Assembly: GCA_947594855.1 (NCBI GenBank)
Contig: CANQEL010000004.1
Coordinates: 1-64,000 of the forward strand
DNA: 64,000 bases
Direction: 5' to 3'
Source: an uncultured Lachnospiraceae bacterium
Lineage (GTDB): Bacteria > Bacillota > Clostridia > Lachnospirales > Lachnospiraceae
Both the position numbers and the translations under genes were made by a program. Shown here in pieces: positions 9,517 to 17,560 of the stretch. The notes beneath the pieces were generated by a model. The model had not been told where the DNA came from, searched no databases, and was given only the letters and a program-made list of their open reading frames with translations. The number at the start of each line of letters is the position of its first letter. The first letter of the stretch is position 1.

Positions 9517-10278
9517 ATGGTGCAGGATGAACGGCTGATATTTCTTATAAAAAAGCTTATTGCCGAGAATCCCCGGTATAAAAATATATCAATTCCTGAT
9601 AATAACGCTGAAAGAAAAAATCTGCTACGTGCTTTAATGAATGTGCGTCATCCGGATTACATAGGAGATGATTTCCTGAAAGTTCAGGATGAATATTTAA
9701 AAGAAGAGACTGAAACAAAGGGCATTACCGAAATGACATCGCTTACACCAGTTGAGGATGGTATATATATCTGGCAGGGTGATATTACCACATTAAAATG
9801 TGATGCCATAGTTAATGCTGCTAACAGTGGAATGACAGGCTGCTATGCCCCGTGTCATGCGTGTATTGATAATTGTATACATACTTATGCCGGTATACAG
9901 CTTAGATTGTCATGTGCGGATATTATAAAAAAACAGGGTCATAAGGAACCTACAGGCCAGGCAAAAATTACCCCGGCTTACAATCTGCCATGTAAGTATG
10001 TTATTCATACTGTTGGCCCGGTTATCCATGGAAATGTAACAGAAGAGGATAGCAGGCTTCTTGCTTCATGCTATCGTTCCTGTATAGAGCTTGCAAAGGA
10101 AAATGAGCTGGAAAGTATTGCTTTCTGTTGTATATCTACGGGGGAATTTCATTTTCCGAATAATCTGGCAGCACGGATTGCAGTTCAGACCGTGCGCAGA
10201 TATAAAGGTGATATAGAGGTGATTTTTAATGTTTTCAAGGATGTCGATTACGAAATCTACAGAGAACTACTCGGATAA
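9517..10278 (+). CDS. Zinc-containing macrodomain protein-ADP-ribose hydrolase
   Basis: Predicted to remove ADP-ribose from proteins modified by the SirTM encoded next. The 253-aa protein has a helical N-terminal extension, then a macrodomain with GDITTLKCDAIVNAANSG and the zinc-site segment GCYAPCHACIDNCIHT, which is the hallmark of the zinc-macro class found beside SirTM genes. Later motifs VIHTVGP and STGEFHFPN complete the ADP-ribose pocket. I chose the ATG at 9517 because GGAGG at 9504-9508 sits 8 bases before it; a TTG at 9502 with a weaker AGAGAGGA site is the alternative. Unlike the published staphylococcal and streptococcal operons, no GcvH-like or lipoate ligase gene is nearby. Confidence 0.9.
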   Translation: MVQDERLIFLIKKLIAENPRYKNISIPDNNAERKNLLRALMNVRHPDYIGDDFLKVQDEYLKEETETKGITEMTSLTPVEDGIYIWQGDITTLKCDAIVNAANSGMTGCYAPCHACIDNCIHTYAGIQLRLSCADIIKKQGHKEPTGQAKITPAYNLPCKYVIHTVGPVIHGNVTEEDSRLLASCYRSCIELAKENELESIAFCCISTGEFHFPNNLAARIAVQTVRRYKGDIEVIFNVFKDVDYEIYRELLG

Positions 10279-11173
10279 TATAAAAAGACTGAGGTATGCC
10301 CTGGATTCAGCTGATGCTGTTGTAATCGGCGCCGGGGCCGGACTTTCAACTTCTGCCGGTTATATTTATACGGGGGAACGTTTTGAAAAGTATTTTTCTG
10401 ATTTTGCAGCAAAGTATTATTTCAAAGATATGTATGCGGGCGGTTTTTATCCTTATGAGACTGCGGAAGAACACTGGGCGTATTGGAGCAGGTATATTTA
10501 CATCAACCGATATATGAACCCGCCAAGGCCGGTGTATGACCGGCTGTTTGAACTCGTGCAAGATAAAGACTATTTTGTGCTGACGACAAATGTGGACCAT
10601 TGTTTTCAGAAAAGTGGCTTTGCTAAGCACAGGTTGTTTTATACCCAGGGAGATTACGGCCTGTTTCAGTGTAGTCAGCCGTGCCATATTTCGACTTATG
10701 AGAATAAAGATGTGATTTTCAAAATGGTTGAGGCACAGGGCTATATAATAAACGAAGATGGGACGTTATTTTTGCCGGATGGTGCAGTACCTGAGATGTC
10801 CGTTCCAAAAGAACTTGTGCCATATTGCCCCAGGTGTGGTAAACCGATGACGATGAACCTGCGCGCGGATGATACTTTTGTTGAGGATGAGGGTTGGCAT
10901 TTGGCCGCAGAAAGGTATAATAGTTTTTTGCGTGCAATACAGGAACAGTATGTTCTGTTTTTGGAACTGGGCGTTGGATATAACACACCGGGAATCATAA
11001 AGTATCCGTTCTGGCAGATGACAGCGCAGAATACAAAAGCGGTGTATGCATGCGTAAATTACGGTGAGGCGGCGTGCCCGAAAGAGATCGCGGGCAGAAG
11101 TATCTTAGTCAATGCAGATATCGGGGAAGCCATAGAGAGGATGTGTAGAAGACTGGATGATTGCACTTTTTGA
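10229..11173 (+). CDS. SirTM-class sirtuin, predicted protein ADP-ribosyltransferase
   Basis: Class M Sir2-fold protein expected to use NAD to ADP-ribosylate a protein partner, classically lipoylated GcvH-like carriers. At 314 aa it carries the NAD-binding GAGAGLSTSAGY (34-45), TTNVDHCF (119-126) in place of the deacetylase TQNID-H arrangement, and a four-cysteine zinc site made of C148/C152 and the CPRCG at 200-204. It overlaps the macrodomain gene by 50 bases, with GAGGTGA at 10216-10222 before its ATG; such a writer-eraser overlap implies tight coupling. Its partner substrate is not encoded nearby. The SirTM assignment rests on motif pattern plus the macrodomain neighbour. Confidence 0.88.
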   Translation: MFSRMSITKSTENYSDNIKRLRYALDSADAVVIGAGAGLSTSAGYIYTGERFEKYFSDFAAKYYFKDMYAGGFYPYETAEEHWAYWSRYIYINRYMNPPRPVYDRLFELVQDKDYFVLTTNVDHCFQKSGFAKHRLFYTQGDYGLFQCSQPCHISTYENKDVIFKMVEAQGYIINEDGTLFLPDGAVPEMSVPKELVPYCPRCGKPMTMNLRADDTFVEDEGWHLAAERYNSFLRAIQEQYVLFLELGVGYNTPGIIKYPFWQMTAQNTKAVYACVNYGEAACPKEIAGRSILVNADIGEAIERMCRRLDDCTF

Positions 11174-11259
11174 TGTGGAACGGTAAAAAGTTTTATGTAT
11201 GGTTACGATGGGAGCGTTTAGTGGTGACGGCGCTGGTTGTACAATGGGGGTGCTAAAAA

Positions 11260-12159
11260 TTGAATTTTAAATCTAATAAATTGCCTTCAACATCAAAAGA
11301 TGTAGAATGGTACTGGAGCAAATGTGTAAAAGAAGATGTGAACTTCTCTAATATAATCATTGATAATAAATCCGTTGATTTTACTAATCCTGTAGACTTT
11401 TTTGACCTTACAGACAATGTGGCAGATAAAATATCATATATTGGTAGAGGTGTAGATTTTTTTTCACAAAATATTGCATTAAAGGAATTTGGACTAGAGA
11501 TATTTGGAAATATATCCTTTGATACTCAAATCGGAGTATTGCTTAATAATGTAAGTAAGAGAAGAGAAGAATCTGAAGTGTATGCTTTGTATGCTACTTT
11601 TAAGAATATTGAGAAATCGGTTTATTGTGCTTTTTCTGTATGTCTAGTTGATAAAGATACTGGTATGGAGATGGAGACCGCTGTTGTTGAAATCAGTGAG
11701 GATGAAAAACCATACATACAGCCTATTTGTATTCCAGAGATTGCGTTACATTTCTTTACTTTTGATAATATAGCAATGTTGTCATATTGGTTAGGAAATT
11801 TTTGGACGGGTGTTCAATTTGAAATGAATACTAGGCCGGAGGAGATTCGAGTGGTAAAACAGCGAGAATCGGTAGCAAATAATTCTGATGAATATAGAGA
11901 TGGAAATCATATTGTGTTGGTTAAGAAAGTTATTCCTGTTGATGAAGATGGAAATAGAATAAAATATGATGAATCGAACTTGAAACGGCATTTTCATATG
12001 CCTGCTTGGACAGTGCGAGGACATGAGAGAACATTGCCGGATGGTAGGGTAATACCAGTTCGTCCATATAAAAAAGGAGAACAGAGAGACAATCCAGAAG
12101 CACTAGTAAAAAAGGAATATAGTTTTGTTGATGAAAAAATAGATTCTGATATCGATTAA
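11260..12159 (+). CDS. Accessory protein of unknown function with RGH-type C-terminal tail
   Basis: I do not recognise the main domain of this 299-aa soluble protein. It begins with TTG behind GGGGGT at 11246-11251. The N-terminal 190 residues are mixed alpha/beta without obvious catalytic motifs. The C-terminal segment around 240-275 (HFHMPAWTVRGHERTLPDG, then IPVRPYKKG) resembles a short basic RGH...LPDG...V-RP tail that I associate with many mobile-element and phage-borne proteins. Codon use is more AT-rich than in the flanking housekeeping genes. It lies 27 bases before the next unknown gene in the same direction, so the two probably form a unit in an acquired island. Confidence 0.6.
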   Translation: MNFKSNKLPSTSKDVEWYWSKCVKEDVNFSNIIIDNKSVDFTNPVDFFDLTDNVADKISYIGRGVDFFSQNIALKEFGLEIFGNISFDTQIGVLLNNVSKRREESEVYALYATFKNIEKSVYCAFSVCLVDKDTGMEMETAVVEISEDEKPYIQPICIPEIALHFFTFDNIAMLSYWLGNFWTGVQFEMNTRPEEIRVVKQRESVANNSDEYRDGNHIVLVKKVIPVDEDGNRIKYDESNLKRHFHMPAWTVRGHERTLPDGRVIPVRPYKKGEQRDNPEALVKKEYSFVDEKIDSDID

Positions 12160-12185
12160 AAGTGGATATACGAGGGTTTGGTATT

Positions 12186-12989
12186 ATGAATACACGCAAT
12201 TACTTTGAAGAGGTCAATCCTAATTTTAAGAGTAGTAAGTTTAAAATTAAGGATAGAAAAGACCCAGATATGATAAGTGAAAATTTAATAACAGATTTGG
12301 TTAATGCTTTTCTTAATAATAGAAAGACACCTTCAGGAAAGACCCTAAAGTTAAAAAGTATAAATCAAACTAAGGATGAGAATAGGCGGTACTATGCAAC
12401 AGTCCAGGTGTATGAAGAAAAAGAGTATAACTCAACCTTTGGTTTGACTTCTGATTATATTGGGGCTTCTATTAATTGGGCACTGGATTCAGGAGTATCA
12501 AATGAAGAAATATTAAAACACATATTAATTTCTAGAACTTTAGCAGGGCATTTGATTTTCCCAACATGGTATTCAACGATGGACGAAAAAAGTTGGGAAG
12601 TTTGGCCAGAAGGTATATCAATTAATATGGCTAAAGGTGGTAGCACAGGATATTATGATAGAATAGATTATACTTTATTGGCTATAAAGAACTGGTATTC
12701 TTTAATATCAGAGGGAAACAAACTATTTGATGTGATTGAAAAAAATAGAATATGGTTTGAGTTGTTCTGCGACTTTCCAAAGTATGTTAAGTTCTTTAAA
12801 TTGGAGAGTTTGTTAAATAAAGATGGTGATATTGTCGATTTGACTTCATATAATCCTGATAATAGAACCTATGACAATGTAATACGAAATGATTTGGATG
12901 ATTCAAAAATTAAGTTACCACAGGATAATATGTTATATGAAAGATATATTGCGGGGTGCAACTTTTTTATTCTTTCAAGAAAAATCTAA
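12186..12989 (+). CDS. Hypothetical protein, possibly DUF6994 family
   Basis: A 267-aa soluble protein without a signal peptide or membrane segment. The ATG at 12186 is preferred because GAGGG at 12172-12176 precedes it; a GTG at 12162 gives 8 extra residues. The central motif around ISRTLAGHLIFPTW and the following YYDRIDYTLLAIKNWY recall the DUF6994 family found in mobile and defence-rich loci, but this is memory of a pattern, not a search. The function is unknown. The reading frame does not simply end: after the TAA it stays open apart from one more TAA until 13241 (separate entry), so this protein may be a shortened version of a longer ancestor. Confidence 0.55.
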   Translation: MNTRNYFEEVNPNFKSSKFKIKDRKDPDMISENLITDLVNAFLNNRKTPSGKTLKLKSINQTKDENRRYYATVQVYEEKEYNSTFGLTSDYIGASINWALDSGVSNEEILKHILISRTLAGHLIFPTWYSTMDEKSWEVWPEGISINMAKGGSTGYYDRIDYTLLAIKNWYSLISEGNKLFDVIEKNRIWFELFCDFPKYVKFFKLESLLNKDGDIVDLTSYNPDNRTYDNVIRNDLDDSKIKLPQDNMLYERYIAGCNFFILSRKI

Positions 12990-13241
12990 ATAAATATTTT
13001 TGATTGGAATGGAATAGTCCATTACTTTTCTAATGGAAAATCAGGCGGTTGGCAGTAATATAGGCAGATGTGCCTGACGCGATTGCTTGAAATAATTAAT
13101 ACTGAACCCTATAAAAATAAAGTTGGTATGCTATATCGTTTGAAGAAAACAGATATACAAGATTTTAAAATTCAGTATATTTTTGATAAAGGTATTGCAG
13201 ATTCACATTATTGGGTTCGCAAGGTAGCTTGGGAGAGATAG
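12990..13241 (+). pseudogene. Same-frame continuation past two stop codons, including a 57-codon ORF
   Basis: Directly after the TAA of the preceding gene the same frame encodes a protein-like run (FDWNGIVHYFSNGKSGGWQ), meets TAA at 13056-13058, then stays open to TAG at 13239-13241. The last part contains an ATG at 13068 and would give 57 aa including LLEIINTEPYKNKVGMLYRL and DSHYWVRKVAWER, with ordinary-looking composition. No convincing ribosome binding site precedes that ATG. I infer either a decayed C-terminus of the upstream gene or a remnant of another gene. The remaining 13242-13366 holds nothing I can name except the binding site of the next gene. Confidence 0.4.
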
Positions 13242-13366
13242 ATATTGAAAGTTATAGATGACATTTTTATTGGTATTTGTGTTTTATAAGAAAAAGCTAT
13301 TGTATGGAAACGGAAAGGCTATAAATAAAAGTTGCCGAGCGTAGGATATTAAAGAAAGGATGGATT

Positions 13367-14524
13367 ATGCCGAATTACAGAACTTTTATTTCAGATATTA
13401 AATCACGCAGAATGTATAAAAAGTTGACGGATTGTATTATTGAAAGTAATAATGAAGAGTATCCGCATCTAACATTTCAAGCAAAAAGTGTAGTTGATTA
13501 TTTGAGGATTGTTAAGTTATTATCTAAAACAAAATATGAAAATTTTGTTGGAGGAGAGATAATCTATCGTGGGATGTCAGATGCAGAATGGAAACTCATG
13601 CCATATCTTGGAAGATATTCTGACTTAAGCGATGGACAGGAATTTAATTTAGTAAATAGCTTTCTTGCCTTACGACCAGAATCTTTTCAAGAATTAAACA
13701 CTAATTTTGAAATTTTATCAAAGATGCAACATTATGGATTACCTACACGGCTTTTAGATTTCACGACAAATCCTTTGATTGCGTTGTTTTTTGCTTGCAA
13801 TGAATTTATAGGCTCGAAAGATGCAAGAGTGGTTTGCCATAGAGCAGTTGTTAATGTCGCCCAAAATCCAATTATTGAAGAAATTTGTAGCTTTTATAAA
13901 TGTTTTTATCAAGAAGATATATGGTTAGACGATTTAAGTATATCTCCAAAAAAATATTTACAAACATTGTATCGAAATGAGGATTATAGGTTCTTGGTTG
14001 CGCGCCCTTTTTGTTGGAATGAGAGAATTCGTAGACAAGCGGCAGTATTTATGATATTTCCTAATAAATTATTTGATCGTTTTGGATTGTATGTGTCTGG
14101 AGGAAGAAAGGTCTGTAGTAATCATTGGGAAAGTGATAGTTTTAGAAAAATTTTAGAAATGGTAGAAAAAGAACCGATAAAGAAAATGTATCCGAATGGT
14201 GTTGTCAGACCATTTGATTTTGCTTCAAGAGATTTTTATGTTACGCATCGTTCAATTAAACTGCTTTTTGATTATTATAAAGAGAGCATGAGAGAGCAAA
14301 TAGTAAATGATTGGGATAATCCGATGAAGAAAAGGTTTCAATTTGAGAGTGGACTTCAAAATATTGATTCAGAAACAATGAAAAGGGAATTTTGTAGCAT
14401 ACTAATTGATAAGAGGAAAAAGAAGGAAATTCTAAAAGAGTTATGTATATTAGGAATAGATGAATCTTATGTATATCCTGAATTGCAGTATGCAGCAAAA
14501 AAGGTAAAAGAAACATATTTATAA
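13367..14524 (+). CDS. FRG-domain protein
   Basis: A 385-aa soluble protein with an N-terminal FRG domain, named for a conserved F/Y-R-G motif. IYRGMSDAEWKLMPYLGR lies at 66-83 and the second signature, MQHYGLPTRLLDFTTNP, at 120-136, followed by the hydrophobic ALFFAC. The rest (about 150-385) is alpha-rich and unassigned. FRG proteins are often found in phage-defence islands, but their biochemistry is not settled, so defence is inference. An ATG follows AAAGGATGG at about 13354-13362. Codon use is AT-rich, like the two genes before it. No obvious antitoxin or partner lies within 300 bases. Confidence 0.85.
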   Translation: MPNYRTFISDIKSRRMYKKLTDCIIESNNEEYPHLTFQAKSVVDYLRIVKLLSKTKYENFVGGEIIYRGMSDAEWKLMPYLGRYSDLSDGQEFNLVNSFLALRPESFQELNTNFEILSKMQHYGLPTRLLDFTTNPLIALFFACNEFIGSKDARVVCHRAVVNVAQNPIIEEICSFYKCFYQEDIWLDDLSISPKKYLQTLYRNEDYRFLVARPFCWNERIRRQAAVFMIFPNKLFDRFGLYVSGGRKVCSNHWESDSFRKILEMVEKEPIKKMYPNGVVRPFDFASRDFYVTHRSIKLLFDYYKESMREQIVNDWDNPMKKRFQFESGLQNIDSETMKREFCSILIDKRKKKEILKELCILGIDESYVYPELQYAAKKVKETYL

Positions 14525-14800
14525 TCTGATGAATAGTAAAAAGGTTAAAAGTATTACTGTGCGTTATCGATAAATTATTAAAACCTTTTGTCCCAAGTGG
14601 ATCGATTTTTTAATGTAACATATTTTACAGATTTTATGTGAATTTTACAAACGGCACAAAAGTCCTCAAAACACTGAAAAATAAATGTTTTCACGGCAAG
14701 TAAAGGCGTTTACTACACCACTACTACACCATTTGGAAAAGAGCTTTGATATGATTCTGTTTATAATTTTATAAAATAAAATGTTTTTTATAGCATTTTA
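14525..14800. other. AT-rich intergenic stretch, possible mobile-element scar
   Basis: No gene seen. A short internal direct repeat, ACTACACC, occurs twice three bases apart near 14711-14730 within a stretch that, read on the minus strand, resembles the 3' end of integrase genes in related elements. This resemblance is vague and I would not rely on it. Confidence 0.25.
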
Positions 14801-14857
14801 TCACCCACTTTATCCCCCACATATGCTATAATGTATGTGGGGGATAAAAGTGGGTGA
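14801..14857 (+). promoter_or_regulatory. Palindromic operator enclosing the -10 box of the AlbA_2 regulator gene
   Basis: Arms at 14801-14823 and 14834-14857 are perfect inverted repeats except for one extra base in the right arm (23 versus 24 nt). The 10-base loop carries TATAAT at 14827-14832, preceded by TG in the extended -10 position. Eighteen bases of the arm (ATGTGGGGGATAAAGTGG in its reverse complement) recur inside the downstream coding sequence at 16051-16068. I infer an autoregulatory binding site; as RNA it could also form a long hairpin. Confidence 0.7.
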
Positions 14858-14894
14858 ATAGGTTATACTAAATTAAAAAAGGAGGATGTGACGA

Positions 14895-16283
14895 ATGGAC
14901 AAGCTGGAACAGAAAATTAACGAGCTTAGAGCATATCCTGCCGAAGAAGAGTGGTTTGAATTTAAAGATAATTGGTACAATGAAACAGGGATTGCTGAGT
15001 ATATTTCTGCACTGTCGAATGCAGCTGCAATGCACGGTGAAGAAAATGCATATTTGGTGTGGGGCGTTCACAACGATACGCATGAGCTTACCGGGACATC
15101 ATTTACTTTTCATAGGGATGTAAAAGGTGAGCCATTGGAACACTATTTAGCGAGACAAATTACTCCAGATATTGGATTCTCATTTCGTGAATTGATGATT
15201 AACAAAAGAAGAGTTGTTGTACTTATTATTCCGGCAGCAAAGAATATACCAACAGCATTTAACAATATAAGATATTTAAGGATAGGCTCAAGTAAAGTAA
15301 ATTTAAATAAATACCCGGAACGCGAGTCACAGCTGTTTGACATATTGCGCAATGGTTTGCCTACCATAGAAAGCGTAGAAGCCTATGATCAGGAATTAAC
15401 ATTCAGAAAATTAATGATGTATTATGAAGATAAGGGGATTGTACTGAATCGGAAAACATTTGAAAAGAATTTAGGTCTGTTGACAAAAGACGGGAAATAT
15501 AATATGCTTGCGCAGGTTTTGTCAGATGATAGCCAAATTCCTATTCGTGTTTCAATTTTCCGTGGAACCGATAAGGCTTCCATGTTATATTCTGTAAGAG
15601 AGTTTGGGAATAATTGCCTGTTGAATTCTCTGGATAAGGTGTTGGAATATGGAGATGTACTGAATATTATGCAGGCTGATGAAAAGGACAGGTTAGTAGA
15701 ACGTAAGGAAGTACCGTTATTTGATCAGGATGCGTTTCGGGAGGCTATCATAAATGCGTTTGTTCATAATGCGTGGGTGGACGGAAATGCACCAATGATT
15801 ACTGTATACAGCGATAGAATAGAAATTTTGTCAAGAGGGCGGTTGGCGCCAAAGCAGACGTTGACCGGATTCTATCTGGGAGAATCTGTTCCGGTGAATA
15901 GGAAACTTTCGGATATCTTTTTGCAGCTGCACATCAGTGAAAGATCGGGAAGAGGCGTTCCTCAAATAACAAAGGTTTATGGGCGGGAGGCTTTTGAATT
16001 CAGAGAGAATTCAATCGTTGTAACGATTCCATTTGATAAACTTAGTTCTAATGTGGGGGATAAAGTGGCAGATAAGGTGGGGGATAAAACGAAAAAATTA
16101 AATCCTACCAGGCAGCGGATCATGGAAGAAATAAGAAATAACCCCAATATTACGCAGCCACAGCTTATGGATATCATTGGAATCGGAAAAACTGCGGTTC
16201 AAAATAATATCGCATTTCTAAAAAAGAACGGTTATATTGAAAGAGTGGGTTCTAATAAAAATGGGTATTGGATTGCCAGGTAA
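14895..16283 (+). CDS. AlbA_2-domain ATP-binding transcriptional regulator with winged helix
   Basis: Predicted DNA-binding regulator of the divergent AAA/AlbA_2 type, 462 aa. The N-terminal AlbA_2 domain (about 18-130) contains EEEWFEFKDNW and YLVWGVHND. A GHKL-like ATP-binding domain follows, with REAIINAFVHNAW near 276-288 and SDRIEILSRGRL after it. A linker, VGDKVADKVGDKT (386-398), leads to a winged helix (about 400-462) with QPQLMDIIGIGKTAVQNNI. The start has GGAGGA at 14881-14886. The linker is encoded by DNA that repeats the promoter palindrome, hinting at autoregulation. Such genes often accompany mobile elements; its targets beyond itself are unknown. Confidence 0.85.
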   Translation: MDKLEQKINELRAYPAEEEWFEFKDNWYNETGIAEYISALSNAAAMHGEENAYLVWGVHNDTHELTGTSFTFHRDVKGEPLEHYLARQITPDIGFSFRELMINKRRVVVLIIPAAKNIPTAFNNIRYLRIGSSKVNLNKYPERESQLFDILRNGLPTIESVEAYDQELTFRKLMMYYEDKGIVLNRKTFEKNLGLLTKDGKYNMLAQVLSDDSQIPIRVSIFRGTDKASMLYSVREFGNNCLLNSLDKVLEYGDVLNIMQADEKDRLVERKEVPLFDQDAFREAIINAFVHNAWVDGNAPMITVYSDRIEILSRGRLAPKQTLTGFYLGESVPVNRKLSDIFLQLHISERSGRGVPQITKVYGREAFEFRENSIVVTIPFDKLSSNVGDKVADKVGDKTKKLNPTRQRIMEEIRNNPNITQPQLMDIIGIGKTAVQNNIAFLKKNGYIERVGSNKNGYWIAR

Positions 16284-16382
16284 AATAATTATATGTACAT
16301 TATTGCAGATTTTTTAAAAGGAGTTTGATAAACTTATAGTGAATGATTTGCGCGGATGTGTTGTTATATTGAAGTCAAATAA

Positions 16383-16571
16383 CAGGTACCGTTTTATACC
16401 TTGGATGTCATTATTTCTGTAGGTTATCGCGTAAAATCAAGACGAGTTGTTGAGTTTAGGCGTTGGACTAATTCTGTATTAAAAGTATGGAAAAGCTGGA
16501 TAAAAACTTTTATGGGGAAGATGTGTAAAGAATTTTACTCTAGAAAGAGGCCTTACATTATGTTATTATGA
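16383..16571 (+). pseudogene. RhuM-family gene remnant
   Basis: A stop-free stretch with no start encodes FYTLDVIISVGYRVKS followed by RRVVEFRRWTNSVLK, which closely resembles the core of RhuM-family proteins. Homology fades after about 16465 and the frame ends at TGA 16569-16571. A TAA lies directly upstream at 16380-16382. It is a fragment of about 27 conserved residues, evidence of an old mobile or accessory gene. The rest of 16284-16612 holds only the binding site of the next gene. Confidence 0.65.
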
Positions 16572-16612
16572 TATTAAAAGAAAATGCGAAGTTATAAGGA
16601 GTTAAGAAAAGC

Positions 16613-17071
16613 ATGATAAAAGTACAATTCGTCTGTTATGGCAATATCTGCAGGTCGCCGATGGCTGAATTTATGTTTAAGAGGCTTGTAGAAGAAAAGG
16701 GGCATGCAGATGATTTTATTATAAGTTCAACTGCAACCAGTTATGAAGAGATAGGTAATCCGGTGTATCCCCCGGCAAGAAAAATGCTGGCGTACCACGG
16801 TATAAGCTGTGAAGGGAAAACGGCGTCGCATTTTGAAAAAAAGGATTATGAAGGCAATGATTATATACTGTGTATGGACTCCTACAATCTGAGAAGCCTT
16901 CGCAATATGACAGGCGGAGACCCTTATGGCAAGATATCAAGGGTGCTTGATTATACAAAGCGTGGCGGAGATATATCTGACCCCTGGTATACAAGGGATT
17001 TTAACCGTACATATGAAGATCTTGAAGAAGGGCTTGAGGCATTTTATAATGCGATAAAAGATAAAATTTGA
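16613..17071 (+). CDS. Low-molecular-weight protein-tyrosine phosphatase
   Basis: Cytoplasmic phosphatase acting on phosphotyrosine or phosphoarginine proteins. The 152-aa protein opens with the P-loop CYGNICRS (Cys8 to Arg14, CX5R) and has the general acid in SDPWYT (Asp123), the complete catalytic set. The ATG follows AAGGAG at about 16596-16601. In Gram-positives such enzymes can be paired with tyrosine kinases of polysaccharide export, but none is adjacent and the capsule-like cluster is 26 kb away, so I leave the substrate open. A small membrane protein gene follows after 19 bases. Confidence 0.93.
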   Translation: MIKVQFVCYGNICRSPMAEFMFKRLVEEKGHADDFIISSTATSYEEIGNPVYPPARKMLAYHGISCEGKTASHFEKKDYEGNDYILCMDSYNLRSLRNMTGGDPYGKISRVLDYTKRGGDISDPWYTRDFNRTYEDLEEGLEAFYNAIKDKI

Positions 17072-17090
17072 TTTTGAAAGGAGCTTTTTT

Positions 17091-17345
17091 ATGGATAACT
17101 ACAACATTCCTGAAGAATACCACCCTATAAGTATGTGGGGATATTTTGGGTATCAGATTCTATTTGCTATTCCATTGATTGGCTGGATTATGTTGCTTGT
17201 ATTTGCATTTGGGGGAACTAAGAATATCAATTTACGTAATTTTGCACGTTCATATTTCTGTATGCTTATTATTATGGTATTGCTTATAATAATTTTTGCA
17301 ATTGCGGGAATAGGCATATACGGGATGAGAGGAGTTATGAGTTGA
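17091..17345 (+). CDS. Small two-helix membrane protein
   Basis: An 84-aa protein with two hydrophobic segments (about 19-44 and 54-78) separated by the polar NINLRNFARSY, preceded by a soluble N-terminus with PEEYHPISMWGYFGY. I recall similar short proteins in Firmicutes with no assigned role. AAAGGAG at 17077-17083 precedes the ATG. It is probably co-transcribed with the phosphatase, and a strong terminator follows it. Confidence 0.75.
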   Translation: MDNYNIPEEYHPISMWGYFGYQILFAIPLIGWIMLLVFAFGGTKNINLRNFARSYFCMLIIMVLLIIIFAIAGIGIYGMRGVMS

Positions 17346-17408
17346 GATTAAAAAAGGATACTTCCGGTTTTGGCGGAGGTTCATAAGGAAGTATAGGGTA
17401 TTTCCGGT

Positions 17409-17444
17409 AAACCCGGCGTGGCGAGAGTCACGCCGGGTTTTTTG
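17409..17444. terminator. Intrinsic terminator between convergent genes
   Basis: AAACCCGGCGTG at 17409-17420 and CACGCCGGGTTT at 17429-17440 form a perfect 12-bp stem with an 8-base loop, then a T run. The A-rich left flank allows use in both directions. The weaker hairpin ATACTTCC/GGAAGTAT at 17358-17394 lies just before it. Confidence 0.9.
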
Positions 17445-17560
17445 TACTTAAAAACGGTGCCGGATTTTGAAGTGGGATGCGGATTTTACCAACGTAGGTA
17501 AAATATACCTCGATTTGGTATTATCTATTCCTGCAACAGTATTATTCATACGATTTTCCG

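Noticed and set aside
14705-14735. Short ACTACACC direct repeat as an attachment site
   Set aside because: Only 8 bases, no matching copy seen at the other edge of the accessory region, and no integrase gene.
17358-17394. Hairpin before the 17409 terminator as a second terminator or riboswitch
   Set aside because: Eight-bp stem with a 21-base loop and no U run; it matches no regulatory RNA I know.
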